From the NCBI RefSeq assembly GCF_001039355.2, contig NW_019774214.1:110214-174213 (forward strand): 64,000 nt of DNA. The letters run 5' to 3'. Positions 20,929 to 33,662 of this stretch are shown here, one piece after another. Source of the DNA: Lingula anatina. Its lineage: Eukaryota > Brachiopoda > Lingulata > Lingulida > Lingulidae. Under the pieces are notes generated by a model. It saw only the letters and a program-made list of their open reading frames with translations, made no database searches and had not been told where the DNA came from. Within the stretch, counting starts at the first letter, position 1; the number at the start of each line of letters is the position of its first letter. The position numbers and the translations under genes are program-made.

Positions 20929-23649
20929 GTGAGTCAATGTAGGTATATCTAACGTAGACATGAACTCACCCATCAATAGACAATTTAATGCTCATATTTG
21001 CATCTTATAAATATGAGTGTAATACTAGGGCACTTTTCCCAATGAACCTTTCGTTCTACGTAGATCAATCCGACCCTGCGGGGAATCAAGCTCTTTTTGC
21101 ACCTCCACCTTGTGTACGGAAGAGCTTGCTCTCCAGTAGACAAAACAGTGCTGGATGGCAAGCGCTCCAGTAAAAAAAATCAAAATGGTGACATCTATAT
21201 GTTGCTGAAAAGGCCGTTTTTGCTCATTTAACTATAATTCTGGTACCCCTATGCATCTTGAAACTCGGAAAATACATGTGTTGTCTAGGGCGCAATTTGT
21301 GCATCCATCTTCCTCGGTGATATCCCCGTATTCTCTGTCATGTACCAGTGCGCGTTGTAAACCACGCTATGATTTAAATTAAACATCTTGGGTAAAATAA
21401 GATACCCTTCTTGAAGAAAACCCTGTCATGTGTGACGTGTACTATGTATGGCTATACAATCGTCGATCACAGAAAAAATCCGGTGTACAAAAATGCTCTT
21501 TGCCACCTCTTTCATTTTTTTGACAGGTGGCAATGTAAATGATGATTTATGAATCAGATGGCTAATTTAGGTTAAAGTATGCCTTGTTTTGGATTACGTA
21601 AAGTCGGAGTAGTGTATTTTCTGTGCCCTACATAAGGCGAGATGCGGGTGTTTGATGTCGATAAGCATTCTACGGCTGCAAACCGTAATACAACTGATCA
21701 ACACTAGGCACAATCTATTAAATACAAAAAAATAGAAAGTAAATTGAATCTGAAAAAGGAAATTATAAACAATTATTTATCATTGCAATTTTTATGCTTC
21801 GTATCCATATTGTTCTAGAGTCCTAGACAATTTTTAGAGCCCAGTGGTACCATGACATACAATACCCACCTAGGACAAGGGTGACGGCATACCCTAGTGG
21901 TACCATGACATACAATACCCACCTAGGACAAGTGTCACGGCATACCCCAGTGGTACCATGACAGCAGGCATGCCTTGACTGAATACCCCTTCCACTGTCC
22001 CAGCTATCATGGAGCCATCCACCCAGGTGGCTGAAATGAAGAAAAGGAGAGAGTTTACAGAAAGTAGTTATTGGCAATAAACTGAACTTAGCGATGACCA
22101 GAAATGACAGACCCGGGGAATCATATCTGGGGACATATTACTAGCACACGTTAGAGTTATTCACGGATATAATATGACATATTATGGGCTAGTAATGTGA
22201 AAATGAAGAAAGTCAGGTCTGTTAAAAGTAGTGGGAAACGGAATTCGATCCTAGGGGCGACAATTCTTATACAAATCAGCTCAGATCAGACATGCAAAAA
22301 GACAGACATATCGGACAGACGTACAGACGGACAAACAGACAGACGGACAGACACACAGGCAAAGGGACTACGTTTGCACAAACTAACAGTGAAGTTTCGG
22401 AGAAAGATGGGAAATATTCGTGTACTTAACATCTTTACTGTTGCATGTGAGCAGTAGGCGGGCGTGCAGGGGAAGTACTAGTACATAAGACCTAATATCA
22501 AATGTGCTCCCCATAAGGGATAAGAAATGACTACTGACATACGCATGAAACAAAAGTGCTGCTGTTATAGCCCTCTGACATCTGTAAGACATCAAAAATC
22601 ATTTTTTCACGCCAGATGTGAAAAGCAAAATGGGCAATCTAAACAAGTACCTCTATGTCAATGAGGCACCCACTACCAAGATTTTTATAAAGGCAATTGG
22701 ATTATACGCCTTATGTCGTCCAGTGCTTTTATACAACTGTGCCAAAAACCATGACAAAACATTATTCTTTTCTTCATTTATTTAAATTCAACTGCTCTAG
22801 CTTAAAAGCGCTCCTTATAAGTCATTCCAACATGGACAAAGCTTGAACATGTGTACATGTACTCTACTAGTGCTGAAAGACAACACACCGAAAAAAACTT
22901 AAGTACATGTATAACTAAGATATTGGGCTGTGAGAGAAAAACAGGTGAGTCTTGAGGGCGATAAAACCGCAGGGTACTGGTTTACATTGCACTTTCGGGA
23001 GATAAACTATCAGCGAGTTAATACTGATGTAATGGTACATTCTACGTATTGGAAATGCTGTTATCAAGTCACCGTCTCGGGTGAACGACATCGGAGTGGT
23101 CTTTGACAGCAAACGTGGATATATATGTAGTGTCTGTTAACTAGCATCGTGTACACTTTGGTGTATGCGCACACACAACCTGCAAATTTCTAGACAGACA
23201 CAATAATAAAAGCAGAACTAATGCATGCTTTCGAGGCAACTAAATTGCTGCTGCTACAGTCAATTTTTTGGTTCACTCGGTGAGGAGATATAGGCCCTAT
23301 ATGGGAGAATAATTGGTATAAACGGCAATTTTAACCAAGCCACAAGCAAAAAAAGTGGACAGATACCCGGTACTACACTGTGGTAATAGTGACCATACCT
23401 TTTAAAGTTGTACTAAATGCACACATTCTCTTTATCTTTACAAAATTTGAACTTTCAAAATAATATTTTTGGCCTCGTAATTTCCGCGTTTGAAAGAGCC
23501 CGTCTTTCTTTATATTCACACAAGTTATTGCTTTCATGACGTAAATGGGTAAAAAAGGACGAGTCTTGCCTGTAAAATTAAATGGACACCAGACCCGGGT
23601 TGTACTAGTAGCACAGGGGTCTCCCTAGTATACGACACCGGCAATCACC

Positions 23650-23711
<62 letters not shown>

Positions 23712-24877
23712 TATTACAGTCTACTGAATAAGGGACATTTCGTTTTGGTCCACATACGACTAAGTTCAGCACGTACGCAGATAACATCACGACCCAAAGT
23801 CGTGATAAAATGCCGAATTCGTTCTCAAGATACATATTATTTATATGTTTATCTATCCATTAAACTTTGTTCCATATGGGAAAAAACATGGTAAGTTTCA
23901 AATGAATCTTCCCCATGACCCATTTTCTTTTGCGCCGCTTTCATTTGTGTTGCTTGATCAGGAAATTAATAAGATAAATATAAAAATAAATAAATAGAGA
24001 TTAATAAAATCCTTTTCCACTTTGCCATTCATACATATTTCATCCACTACAAATATTTTCATCATACTTGCAAAATAGTTCTTTGCCAATGTTATGACAC
24101 TTGCCAAAAACAGCACGTAAAATAATGCCCATGCAGATCGAGTCACCTCTTTATTACATCAAATTTGCATCCTTGTTTTGATTCATCGATTAAAAATTTA
24201 ATTGCGATTCTTTTGGTGTGAAGTCCCATTAACGTAAGACACTGTAATGCTAGAGCTAGCCGTTAGGTAACCAGGCGACCAAGATAGTTTTGCTAAACAT
24301 GTTATAACCTACTATGAAAAGAAAACAAAACAAAAACGGCGAGCATTCCTCCATATATACCCAGTCACGCAGGGCACAATGATTGTTTCACCTGGTACCA
24401 CATACCTTATTTTTTTACTAACGTACTCACTTAGGTCCCATTCCCCATAGACATCACCGATCTACGTGAATCGACCCAAATCCGAGGGGACTCTCGCTAA
24501 ATGCAAATCAGTTTTACTCATTTACACGCTTCCTCGTGGCGTTAAGCAGAAAATAGAAGTTCTGGTGATTATATGAGTACGTCGGAAACAAGAGGAAGGT
24601 TGCCATTCAGTTAAGACCCTGCAGACTTGGGTCGATCCACGTAGACCGTTGGTGTCTATGGGGAATGGGGTCTTAGATCACTGCATAAACGCGCAAAGAT
24701 ACCTGTTAACGTGAACATGCCCAGCCATAATCCTATATCTCTCCCAGCCAGAAAGACATCTTCCACTTTCTCCCTGCAGCACTGTCTTCTGTTCTTCCAC
24801 GCCGCCCACAAACCGATGGCAAAGACGACAACATACGACACGATGATTGCAATGAGTCCTGGCACCTGGACAGCCAT
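16662..24877 (-). CDS. SLC5A7: High-affinity choline transporter (Na+/Cl- dependent, SLC5A7-like), 8 exons
   Basis: Exons, 5' to 3': 24703-24877, 21923-22030, 19722-19877, 19333-19481, 18773-18922, 18232-18361, 17596-17813, 16662-17222. All borders are GT/AG and the phases join to 1647 bp, about 548 residues. The family takes up choline with sodium at cholinergic terminals for acetylcholine synthesis. Recognised family blocks are GLIAIIVSYVVVFAIGLWAAW and GRDIGL at the N-terminus, RMRSRGYITMLD, FIPALSGDLFW, GGLYSVSYTDVIQ, PFALSHP, ILGGIPFQ, LFQRVLA, VLQYLCPF, FGLGAMSAAVMSSADS and a C-terminal GEPMLSLQPIIF. The hydrophobic segments fit a 13-helix SLC5 protein. The cytosolic tail is shorter and more divergent than in vertebrate proteins. 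The start Met aligns with that of known transporters. It may be a diverged paralogue rather than the direct orthologue. Confidence 0.88.
20878..20927. repeat. (TA)n microsatellite in transporter intron 2
   Basis: About 24 TA units. Confidence 0.95.
21842..21960 (-). repeat. 53-bp duplication of exon-2 end and splice donor in choline transporter
   Basis: The last codons of exon 2 plus the donor (CTAG|GTGGGT) are present twice in tandem, with part of a third unit (GTGGTACCATGACA at 21844, 21897 and 21950 on the plus strand). The proximal donor at 21922 keeps the family frame. Using the second donor at 21869 adds 53 bp and soon meets a stop. Confidence 0.85.
22296..22362. repeat. GACA-type microsatellite in transporter intron 1
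   Basis: Imperfect runs of GACAGACG and ACAGACGG. Confidence 0.8.
23653..23709. repeat. (TA)n microsatellite in transporter intron 1
   Basis: About 28 TA units. Confidence 0.95.
24434..24672. mobile_element. MITE with about 45-bp inverted ends, TTA target duplication
   Basis: The left end GGTCCCATTCCCCATAGAC and the reverse complement of the right end (GACCCCATTCCCCATAGAC) match and stay similar to CGACCCA. TTA flanks both ends (24431-24433, 24673-24675). GG-type ends with a TWA duplication are usual for PIF/Harbinger-derived MITEs. It sits in transporter intron 1, 30 bp from the exon-1 donor. Confidence 0.8.
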
Positions 24878-25948
24878 AGCGGTGTTTGGGCCACTAGGGC
24901 AGCACTCCCTGTCTTAATGAAGGCGGGTCGCTCCAGCGTGTTTTTATTGGCCGAGACATGGAAGGATTTAATTTTGTCTCGCGCACGGCACAGTGCCGTG
25001 ACAAATGCAGTAGTTGTCTATGGGGTTATCATCATAACACGTGACAGGTGAAAATAATAATTTAAAACGGTTGATCTCCAGTGATATATCTGCTGCAGTA
25101 GAATCACACGTAGGTTATAAGGCGCAACAGGTGTAATACATCGCGCTTCGGTCAGGTGCAACCGGTGTCCTACTTGTCCTGTTTTTTTTTAAATAAAACA
25201 GTGAGGTACACCACTTAAAATAAAATGTTTGGCTGCCGTAGACGCTTAGATTTAAGATTAAAAAGAAAACCTGAACGATCAGATTTTTCAATACTTATAT
25301 GTTTTCTATACTAGAATGCTACTTCCTAACTGCCTATTATGTGATGTGCTTTAAAATAATAATACCAGATAATGTATAAAATTATTGTTAAAATTGGGCG
25401 TAATCGACACAGTAATTGTTCTCTATATCAATTTCTGCTCTCCGCCTCATAGCAGATGATTTGTGCTATAAATTGATGTGTGTATGTATAAAAACCTTAT
25501 TGCAAAAAAAAAATAATAATAATAATAATAAATATGATGTGTGTAGGGGTCAAATGCATTTTCCAGTTTACTACATGTAGTATTTCCACTGTTACACCGC
25601 ACCTCCAAGAGCTTGGACAACGAATCTTTGCCCACTGTACCCCATCAAAGTCGAGGTTTGGACAATATTTGCTACTAAACAAGACTTTCATGAAAATGCA
25701 CTAATAAATTATGAATACTACAGCTGATATGTGTTTAATGTTGAGGCCTTATTAAAAGGACCCCTATTTTTATTTATGTAAGAATCGTAGGTGTACAGTA
25801 CATGGTGTGTGTGTGTGTGTAGTGTAGTGTGTCTGTGTTGATTAAATATAAAGATTTGACATAACATTTTTTAACTTTCCCAAAATTTATGTGTTTGTGT
25901 GCGTGTTTGAATGTGCACTTTTGCGCAGTCATGACCAAAGTACTGACA
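24878..25948. other. Intergenic DNA upstream of choline transporter
   Basis: The putative 5' flank and promoter region of the transporter. No supported ORF; an AAT/TAA run lies at 25508-25533 and a GT run at 25806-25821. No core promoter motif could be called with confidence. Confidence 0.45.
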
Positions 25949-26505
25949 CAGGCCTACCCACCTACCAGACTCGGCACCTAAGGATCCTGAATTAACCGGT
26001 ATATCGGACCACACTACCCGTTTTCAAGGTGTGTGTCAGATCGCATTTCGGAGTATCAGCCAGAACACCGACAGGATGAGCCCTGACATGCTCGGCTGTC
26101 ACCTTGATTGGATAGTAAATGATTGTCGTAAAATCGCTATATGATTTTAAAACCGGGTGCATAATTTTGAAAGCCACCTAGATGAACCTTAGACTGCCAC
26201 ATTAATCTAATACAATGCAAAAAAGCCCTATCAAAAGTGGTTAAAACATTCAAACCGAATGTCGTAAAGTCCCCATATATCCCCATAGAGACAATAAAAT
26301 AGAGTACTCTAAAGTAAGAGTAGGCCTACAGTTTAAGGTTGTTCAGCCGAGCGTGGATGAGCCTGCAGTCGTGCTACAAAATTTGTTCTGGGGTATGATA
26401 CTCCGAAATGCGATCTGACACACACCTTGAAAACGGGTAGCGTGGTCCGATATACCGGTTAATTCAGGATCCTTAGATGCCGAGTCTGGTAGTTGGGTAG
26501 GCCTG
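25949..26505. mobile_element. Long-inverted-repeat MITE, TGACA target duplication
   Basis: The ends start CAGGCCTACCCA and match the element at 6242-6559. Inverted arms extend more than 100 bp (CGGACCACACTACCCG / reverse complement). TGACA flanks both ends (25944-25948, 26506-26510). The 557-bp length suggests a fuller copy than the 318-bp one. Confidence 0.88.
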
Positions 26506-26787
26506 TGACAGAACATGCATTTTCTATACGCTTATCCCCGCAGCCAAACCCTGATATGTATACTAATTACTGAGTTAGCAGACCCGTGCGTTTGCCCTCG
26601 GGTGCTCAGGTTCTTTAATAAGGCTGCAACAGGTGGGCTCAACGTCCCTTACGATAAGATGCAGTTGGATCAACCAAGCAGTTATACAGATAGTCATGTT
26701 AGTTTGTCTGAATGATCCAAATACCTAGCACATTCCATTTTTAGATAATCAACTTTTGAAGTGGAAAATATTTTTAGCTGGTAAACA

Positions 26788-27095
26788 GATTCTCTAAATA
26801 ACTGATGTTTTGGAGAGAACAGATAAACGTGGCCACACAATTCATCCTGAACAAAATGGAGTGGAATAGGAAGTTGAAGAACTGTAAAAAAATATCTGGC
26901 AGCCATTCCGTAATTTCACGATGTTGGTTTGTCACTCCCGGCGGATTCTCTAAATAATTAACGTTTTGGAGAGAACAATTAAACGTGGCCACACCATTCC
27001 TCCTGAACATAATGGAGTGGAATAGGAATTTGGAGACTCGGAAAAAAATATCTTGCAGCCATTCCTTAATTTCACGCTGTTGGTTTGCACTCACG
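26788..27095. repeat. 156-bp tandem duplication
   Basis: GATTCTCTAAATAA at 26788 recurs at 26944, with high similarity through GAGAGAACA, ACGTGGCCACAC, AATGGAGTGGAATAGG and CAGCCATTCC. The minus-strand ORF across it is a by-product of the duplication. Confidence 0.9.
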
Positions 27096-28364
27096 GTGGT
27101 TAAACATTCACCGCGTCATAGAGTTACCATGTTGTCACAGCACTGGTGTACTCCGCCGAGAAGCTTAGAGGCCCGCAAGAAAGACGCTGAATGGTTCTAG
27201 CGTCCATTGTCAAAGTATCAGACGTATCACGAGATGGTAGAAAATATTAGGACTGATGAAGTATCATTCAACATCGATATCGCTAAGATATCATGTTTTA
27301 TCTCCGGCGCCACACATACATTAAGTACAGAGAACGAATTGCTTTGTTTCGAAAATCTCACCGGGCGTCGAAGAATAGAAAACAAGAACTGCTAGAGGTA
27401 GGTTTGGGGCTTTACTTTTAATTCCGTAATAACTAATGCGGTTTAAAATTGGAAATAATACACATGTAATTGCAAATCACTCAATGGCGTTCCTCATATT
27501 CACCTTTATGAGACTCACATGGTTGAGTTATGTAGAGAATTACTGCGAAAAATCCGACCGTATTTCCATGCAAATGATTTATTTCCCGCGTTTTAGTTAC
27601 GAGAAATTTGAATTTATACATTAACCTTGAAATAATAATTCAGTTTATGTATTATTTTTAAACATAAAATCTCAATTATCAACTCTTAGCAGTAAGCCAT
27701 TTCATCCTCTGTTTCTCTTATTTCCCACAAATTTACCATAACCACGCCGACATTAGCCACGCCCTTTCGTTTACCACGCCCTATTTACCAAGCTGTCTCG
27801 TTTACCACGCGCTTTTGATTGAGACAACCAATCACGGTGTTCGATTCCTGCACAAAGTGGTGGCTTTATGCTAATGACATTCGCGTTGTGGTGTTTTCCG
27901 CCGGACATTTATATAGAAATCGCGGCATGAAGCTCATACTGCAGATCTTTTCGAAGGAGAACACTGGTGTCAAAACGAATACGTGCACATTGTTATCTAC
28001 GCTAGGGTAAGGAACAGAGCGATATTTGATGTTAAAAACTGACTGACTTTTTTGTTTGAAAACTTCAGCATCAAAACAAAATATAGAAAGAAACATTCGT
28101 ATATCTCTTACGTAATAACCCCTGTGAACATACCAAGCTGTTTGTACAGCGCATCTCCAGTTGTCTCGCGTTCAAACATCCATGTTCTTAAAGACCAAAG
28201 ACAGACAACATCACTTAACTTTTCTTGGAAACTTTTCGTTTACTAGGGAAGAATTGTAAGGAAAGAATTGTCTTCAAATATTCAAGGCGTTTGTTGTAAG
28301 GGCTGATGACTGTTTTCTTTTAACATTCAAGTTTTCCTTGCAGCACCACAACGCGAAATTCAGT

Positions 28365-31123
28365 ATGGAAAAGCATCGAAAGAACGCTCGAAACCGTATT
28401 AACCAGAAGTGTGACTATGGGCGTATATTGGGCGCCATCTTGAAAGGTTCTGTCATCGTGGTGGCCGTGCTACTCTCCGTCTATATTCTGATCGTTCTTC
28501 TACGACTGGCATCCATGGGATCCTTAAGAGAGAAAGACGCCGTTCGTGGAAAGGCTCCCGGGCGGCCTCCAGCGCTAGTAGTGGGCCTGAAAAGGCAACC
28601 GAGACCCGTGGCCACGGCTACTGCAAATTCTAGCCTTCTGTCACCAGATTTTCCAGGAAAAACGCCCGGAATGAACAAGGTAATCTTTATTGCAAAAGTT
28701 TATTAATGGGTGCTGAGAAATTAAAAAAAATCTCCATTTCTCTTGGTCTGCAATAAATTATTTTTTCGTAGAATACTTCGTATAATTCGATGATGTTGAA
28801 CTCGTGTTTCCATGGCATTGCAGTCAATAATATGGCGTGTTAAAAAGTATAACAGTATTCTCTACCAATGGCTCTTCCAGATCTAGCAGTTACATAATTA
28901 TATGACGGACTTTTCATATAAGCTAGAAAAAGGACCCCTTATAGGGAGTAACCTTGCGGTGCGTACAAAATATATACCAGTATGTGCACCGGCAATAGTC
29001 AATATGACGTCACGAAAGGACCAGATAAAAAAAGTACTAACATTATAAGCATTTAAAAATGTTTGTCTAAACACTCAAAACATCAACTTGGTCATCTCGT
29101 GACGTCAGTTACACTATTTCCGACTAGAGGCAAAGTAGACCATAAAAAAAAGAAAAAAAAAATCGTATTCTTCTTCAGCAAATACTCCAGACGGCAGGCC
29201 ATGTGGCCAGAAGAAAGAAAAGGAAAACAGACGTGCGTTACACTCCGATGTTCAGAATCCACATGGACCCTGAGTCCAGCAGGCCGGCCGTCAACCACGA
29301 ATTTGTTTGCGTCATTCGGAGTCTGGCAAGCACCTGCTTTTGTGACGATCTTTGCCGTGACCTGAATGACTGCTGCTACCCCGAGGACGCTGGGTGCCAG
29401 GCCAGCCACCAGACGCTGTCTCCCATCCTACCCGCCACTGTGCTGGAGCACCTTTACTGCAGAAGCCTGGGGGACGTTTATGCCCTAAAGGACTATGTTT
29501 GGGCAGTGGATACGTGTCCCGACGGTTGGCTGCAACGAGATCCGGTCGTTTATGAGCTGTGCACCAACGCGTCTGCGTACGCCATTGATGACCAAATAAC
29601 GCGGCCCATGGTTCACACCGAAACAGGCATTGTCTTCAGGAACGCGTATTGCGCCATGTGTCACAGTGTCAACGTGTCAGCTGTCAGCCCCCTGCGTCTT
29701 ACTGTGGACTGTGTCATGGGAGCACACCCGAACGCGAACGGCAAAACCCTCGGCGAGCTATTCCAAAGCAAGGCTTGTTACATCGATGTAGATCGGCATT
29801 TCCGGGTCCGGGAGTGCACACCGAATCTTGAATGTAACAAAACAACGAAATATGAAAGTTTCTCGCGGTTGGATGGCGTCTGTCCATTGAAAAACTTTAG
29901 AGACTTTGTGTACAATATACCTGAGCAAGTGGAGATACACTTGCGGGAGCCGCCCGAGTCTTGCCACCTTTGTCGGGCGTCGTCAGAATACGTAGCTCAA
30001 TATTTTCGCAATCCCATGGAACGAGTGAAGATTCGCAACTACTATACGCTGATAAATAGAACTGAATTTGCTGAATACTGGGCAGACTGTCACCAACGCG
30101 GTGGCTTTCCTGGTTAGTAACATAGTTTCCATGTTTCTATAATTTCTTTTCTTTTTCTCTCTTCAAGAAATTGTGCATAATTATGTTTTCTTATCTGTAG
30201 TGGTCTTTATTAGTAACAAATCTTTTCTATATTTTTACTTATGAAAAAGAACTGGAGTTTTTTTATTCCCTGAGGACCTAGATACTGACTTTCACTACCT
30301 TAGTTTATGAAAAATAATGTGTCCATTTGAGTATATTTTTCTTTGGCATTTGAGACAATACTAATGGTAAACTTCAATTCTCCTACACTGTAACATGATT
30401 TTATTGAATGTTGAAATGTTCAATTGTTAAAAATTGCGTTAAGGTATTGATCATATTGACCTAAGAGAAAACAGGCCTTCTTAAATCATATTTTGGTTTT
30501 TCTTGTACAGAAAGTGTTTTACATTGCAAGCGAATGTGATGAATTTTCTTCAGCAACAATCGTTCTTTTTTAGCTAATGGTGGCGTGGATTTTGACCCAA
30601 TTTCCCTCAAAATGGTGATGAATTTCGACATGGACAGAGTGACCTTCCTGCTGGACGAGCTCAAACACGACTGCGCGGAAGACCACGTGTACGACAAAGA
30701 CATGGTACTGTCAATTTCATGATAATCTGCCCGTACCCGAACTTTTACGCATTAGTGTACGCATTCAGAACCAATTGATAAACAATTGTTTATTTATTTT
30801 GTATACCGTATTATTCATTTCAGGACACGTGCTTGCCTCTGGAATGCCCCATGTACCACGTGGCCACACGTCACCAGTGTGTAAAGAACGTGGCACATAT
30901 CAAGAATATCCCATACTATACAACTATCGTGTATTCCTTGACAATGTATGGAAGGAACAATTTGCGAGACGATTACCAGACCACCGAAAGTGCCTTCATA
31001 GGTACCATCAGAGACAGGGGGTTCTCCTACCTGAAGGAATTCTACAGTACTGTCAACAGAGTTTTTTTACATTCCACCACGCCGTACAAATTGAACATAC
31101 AATATCAGACAAACAGCTTCGTG
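28365..31123 (+). CDS. Somatomedin-B-domain membrane protein, 5' exons (possible adhesion-receptor ectodomain), truncated
   Basis: Exons 28344-28679 (ATG at 28365), 29179-30112, 30574-30704 and 30824-31123; borders are GT/AG and phases agree. The last exon runs into an N at 31124, so the 3' part is missing. The first exon has a basic start (MEKHRKNARNRINQK) and one hydrophobic segment (about residues 28-50: GSVIVVAVLLSVYILIVLL), so the protein is probably anchored with its C-terminal side outside. The ectodomain has a somatomedin-B-like block CFCDDLCRDLNDCC, then many paired cysteines (YCAMCHSVN; CHLCRASSEYV) and several NxS/T sites. This Cys layout is seen in the N-terminal parts of expanded invertebrate adhesion-GPCR-like receptors. 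The seven-helix part is not in the window, so receptor identity is inference. Confidence 0.7.
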
Positions 31124-31124
31124 N
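31124..31124. other. Assembly join (N)
   Basis: A single N falls in mid-exon of the somatomedin-B gene. Sequence to the right is an unrelated retroelement on the other strand. Confidence 0.9.
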
Positions 31125-31735
31125 AGGCATGCGAGATTTTCACTGGAATTAAACATTCTGATTTTGCTGGAATGGTCTCTTTTCTAATGGATCTAACAAA
31201 TCCAATATTTGGAGGATTGTACAAAGGTAATTCTAAGTTGTACTCAGGTAGAGTAAAACCGTCAAAACCGACATCTATTTTGACATTGTGTTTTTTCAGA
31301 AAATCCATGCCTATGATCAATTTTCGAGGTAATATACGTAAAATACAAAATTCGTGATTGATGACTACATCGCCGAAACAAAGGGGTAATTCTATCAAGC
31401 CAAGAACCTTTTGAACAGAACCATTTATTCCTGAAACTTCTTTTATATTTGATGATTTGTAAAATTTTGAATCCTTTTTGTTAATTGAACTCAAAAATTG
31501 TTCTGACACACATGAAATCACAGCGCCAGTGTCTACCAATGCATCAACGTGCATTTTCGAAATTTTGATTGATAATAGATTGTGCATTTGATGATTTTCA
31601 ACATTTGAAAATTTGACGCATTCGTTTTCTTTTTCGTTCTTCTTATAATCTAGTCATTTATTGGCACGTGCGTAATAACAAATTTTAGAAATATGCCCAA
31701 CACGGTTGCACACGAAGCATTTCAAATTTCTATCT
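31125..31735 (-). pseudogene. LTR-retroelement Gag-Pol remnant: zinc knuckle and aspartic protease
   Basis: On the minus strand, a CCHC zinc knuckle (CFVCNRVGHISKIC, about 31683-31727) is followed in the same frame by an internal TGA (31654-31656). A retropepsin-like domain then carries the catalytic DTGA motif (VDALVDTGAVISCVS) and a flap-distal block LIIGMDFLKKHNV. The order nucleocapsid knuckle then protease is that of LTR retroelements. Reverse transcriptase would lie beyond the N at 31124. It is interrupted and partial; the lineage is not assigned. Confidence 0.8.
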
Positions 31736-33410
31736 AAATAGGTTGATAAAGACACCCGAGTTCATTTAATAGTGTGAAGCGCTAACAAATATAATTGATT
31801 ACTCTTCACTGTTAAAGGCACTTTCCACGCGATTTACCCGCTAAAATATTTTTCTTAAGAAAATGGAAAATTTCCTTACTAATAAATCCTTGTTTGACGG
31901 GTTCTAGCACTTGGGTTCGATGGTCTAAAGAAATGCGTTGTATGAGAAGCTTTGCATGGTGCAGGAATGATATGTAGGGGGGGGGGGAGGGGTTCAAAAT
32001 AATGGAGGGTACCTTTAACTTTACACAATTTCAGGTGCGCATGTACTACCCCGTTATCCACTTGGTTGAAATAAGCGACAGCATTTACATGTCCAACGAC
32101 TCTCGCCATGCATTGTACCAGTATATCTGTATAGCATGCGTTTTTCTTTTTTTTTAAATGCTATAGTGATTCATGTAACATATATTACAGTACTAGTAGC
32201 AGATTTACGTTTATGTAAAGTGGATTGTCGTGAATGTCAAAATGGATAACTTATTACCAGGTTAAAGGAGGGGTTTGTTGGAAATGGGGTACGTTTGTCT
32301 CTGGTCTGTTGGCGGCAATTTCTTTTCTTTTCTGAAAAAAGGGACATTTAACCATCTCAGTAAGCCCTACGTGAGATATTGTGTAGGGCTTAAAAAGTAA
32401 AATTCGATCAGAGCGGGTCTTTTCTGGACATAAAGACAATTTATGTCGAGCCCCCACACACCCCCTTGTTTACATGCCTTCATTTGACCTTGTAAAACAT
32501 CAATGGTAAGACAACGTCTGTCAAGAGCGTTTGGTTGAAATAAAAACAGTTTGATCCGTGTACATGTAATTTACGTTTTAGATAGTGTGCAGTGTGTACC
32601 AGGTGTGTGCTGTTGGAATGGACAAGGCGGCTAGCTGGTTATCGGTTAGTATCAGTGAGTTTTACCCCAGATAACAAAATAGGGTCTTTGTTTTTTGTTA
32701 AAATTCGTCCAGTGTGAAGTATCCATTAATTTAACGATGAAATGAAAATTCATGAACCTATATATATATATCCCAGTACAACAGTAAATATAATTTCCCC
32801 ACTATTAATTAATTAATTTATTTATTTATTAAGTCAGTTACTTTGGTTTGTGCATAATATTTTAAAGATATGATTAAGGTTTTCTGACGATTGCTAATGT
32901 GTTGGCCATTTTACCAGGCACATTTGTCCGTACAGGACACTAGTCTGGAATATTATTTTATATTAATATTGTCAAATACAGTTGGGTAAATAAAATTCGG
33001 GAATTTTTTTTAAAGCAGCAACTTTTGTTTGTGTTCGCTATCTTTTCCCGACAGGGCAGGCTAGTTTGCAAAATTAACCACGCTGAATCTGAAGAGGCGC
33101 AACCTGTTGCTAGCAGTCAAATGCGGTTTGTATCTGGTGTTTTGGACACGTGCAACCTCGTGGACACGATCTCAAAGACAGGCCTGTGGGTCACCATAAA
33201 GCCTTTGTTGCATATGTTAATATCTAAAAAAGTTAAAGGCTGCAAAATTTACAGTTCCTTAATTGCGCGCAAATTTGATGTTGACTGTCAACTATTGGCG
33301 AAAGCTTAACTTTAAAGGAAGCGAGAATGTGCATTAATTAATTCGTTCTCCAAGTATTCGCAAGTCCGTTGTAACAGGGGGTTAGATTTGAGCGTTCACG
33401 CGGTCAGTCA
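31736..33410. other. Intergenic DNA
   Basis: No supported gene. G-run at 31978-31987; small ORFs lack splice or family support. Confidence 0.5.
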
Positions 33411-33662
33411 TTATCTTTCACTCATCTTCTTCATCTGGAACAGCACATGCAAGCTGAAATCACAGGTGAGTTGATAGCGAATTAAAAAAATCTGGGTTTT
33501 GCACACAGGCACTGGTTTAATGACACCTTGTGACTTCATATCATTCGCTTGAGATGGCTGAACTAATGATTTTCTCTGGGCTGAACATGCCGTGCTGAAA
33601 ACGAATAACAGCGCGTATGCCACGGTCATAATGATATCCAAGTTGAATTCAGATTTTTTCAT
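33411..33662 (-). CDS. Possible signal-peptide exon, unrecognised
   Basis: An 83-codon ORF begins with a segment that looks like a secretion signal (IIMTVAYALLFVFSTACSAQ) after a short start. No downstream exon was identified on the minus strand, and no family is recognised. It could be chance. Confidence 0.25.
   Translation of the reverse strand: MKKSEFNLDIIMTVAYALLFVFSTACSAQRKSLVQPSQANDMKSQGVIKPVPVCKTQIFLIRYQLTCDFSLHVLFQMKKMSER

Noticed and set aside
26774-27094. 106-codon minus-strand ORF with internal protein repeat
   Set aside because: The repeat is the 156-bp DNA tandem duplication; no start context, splice sites or family support.
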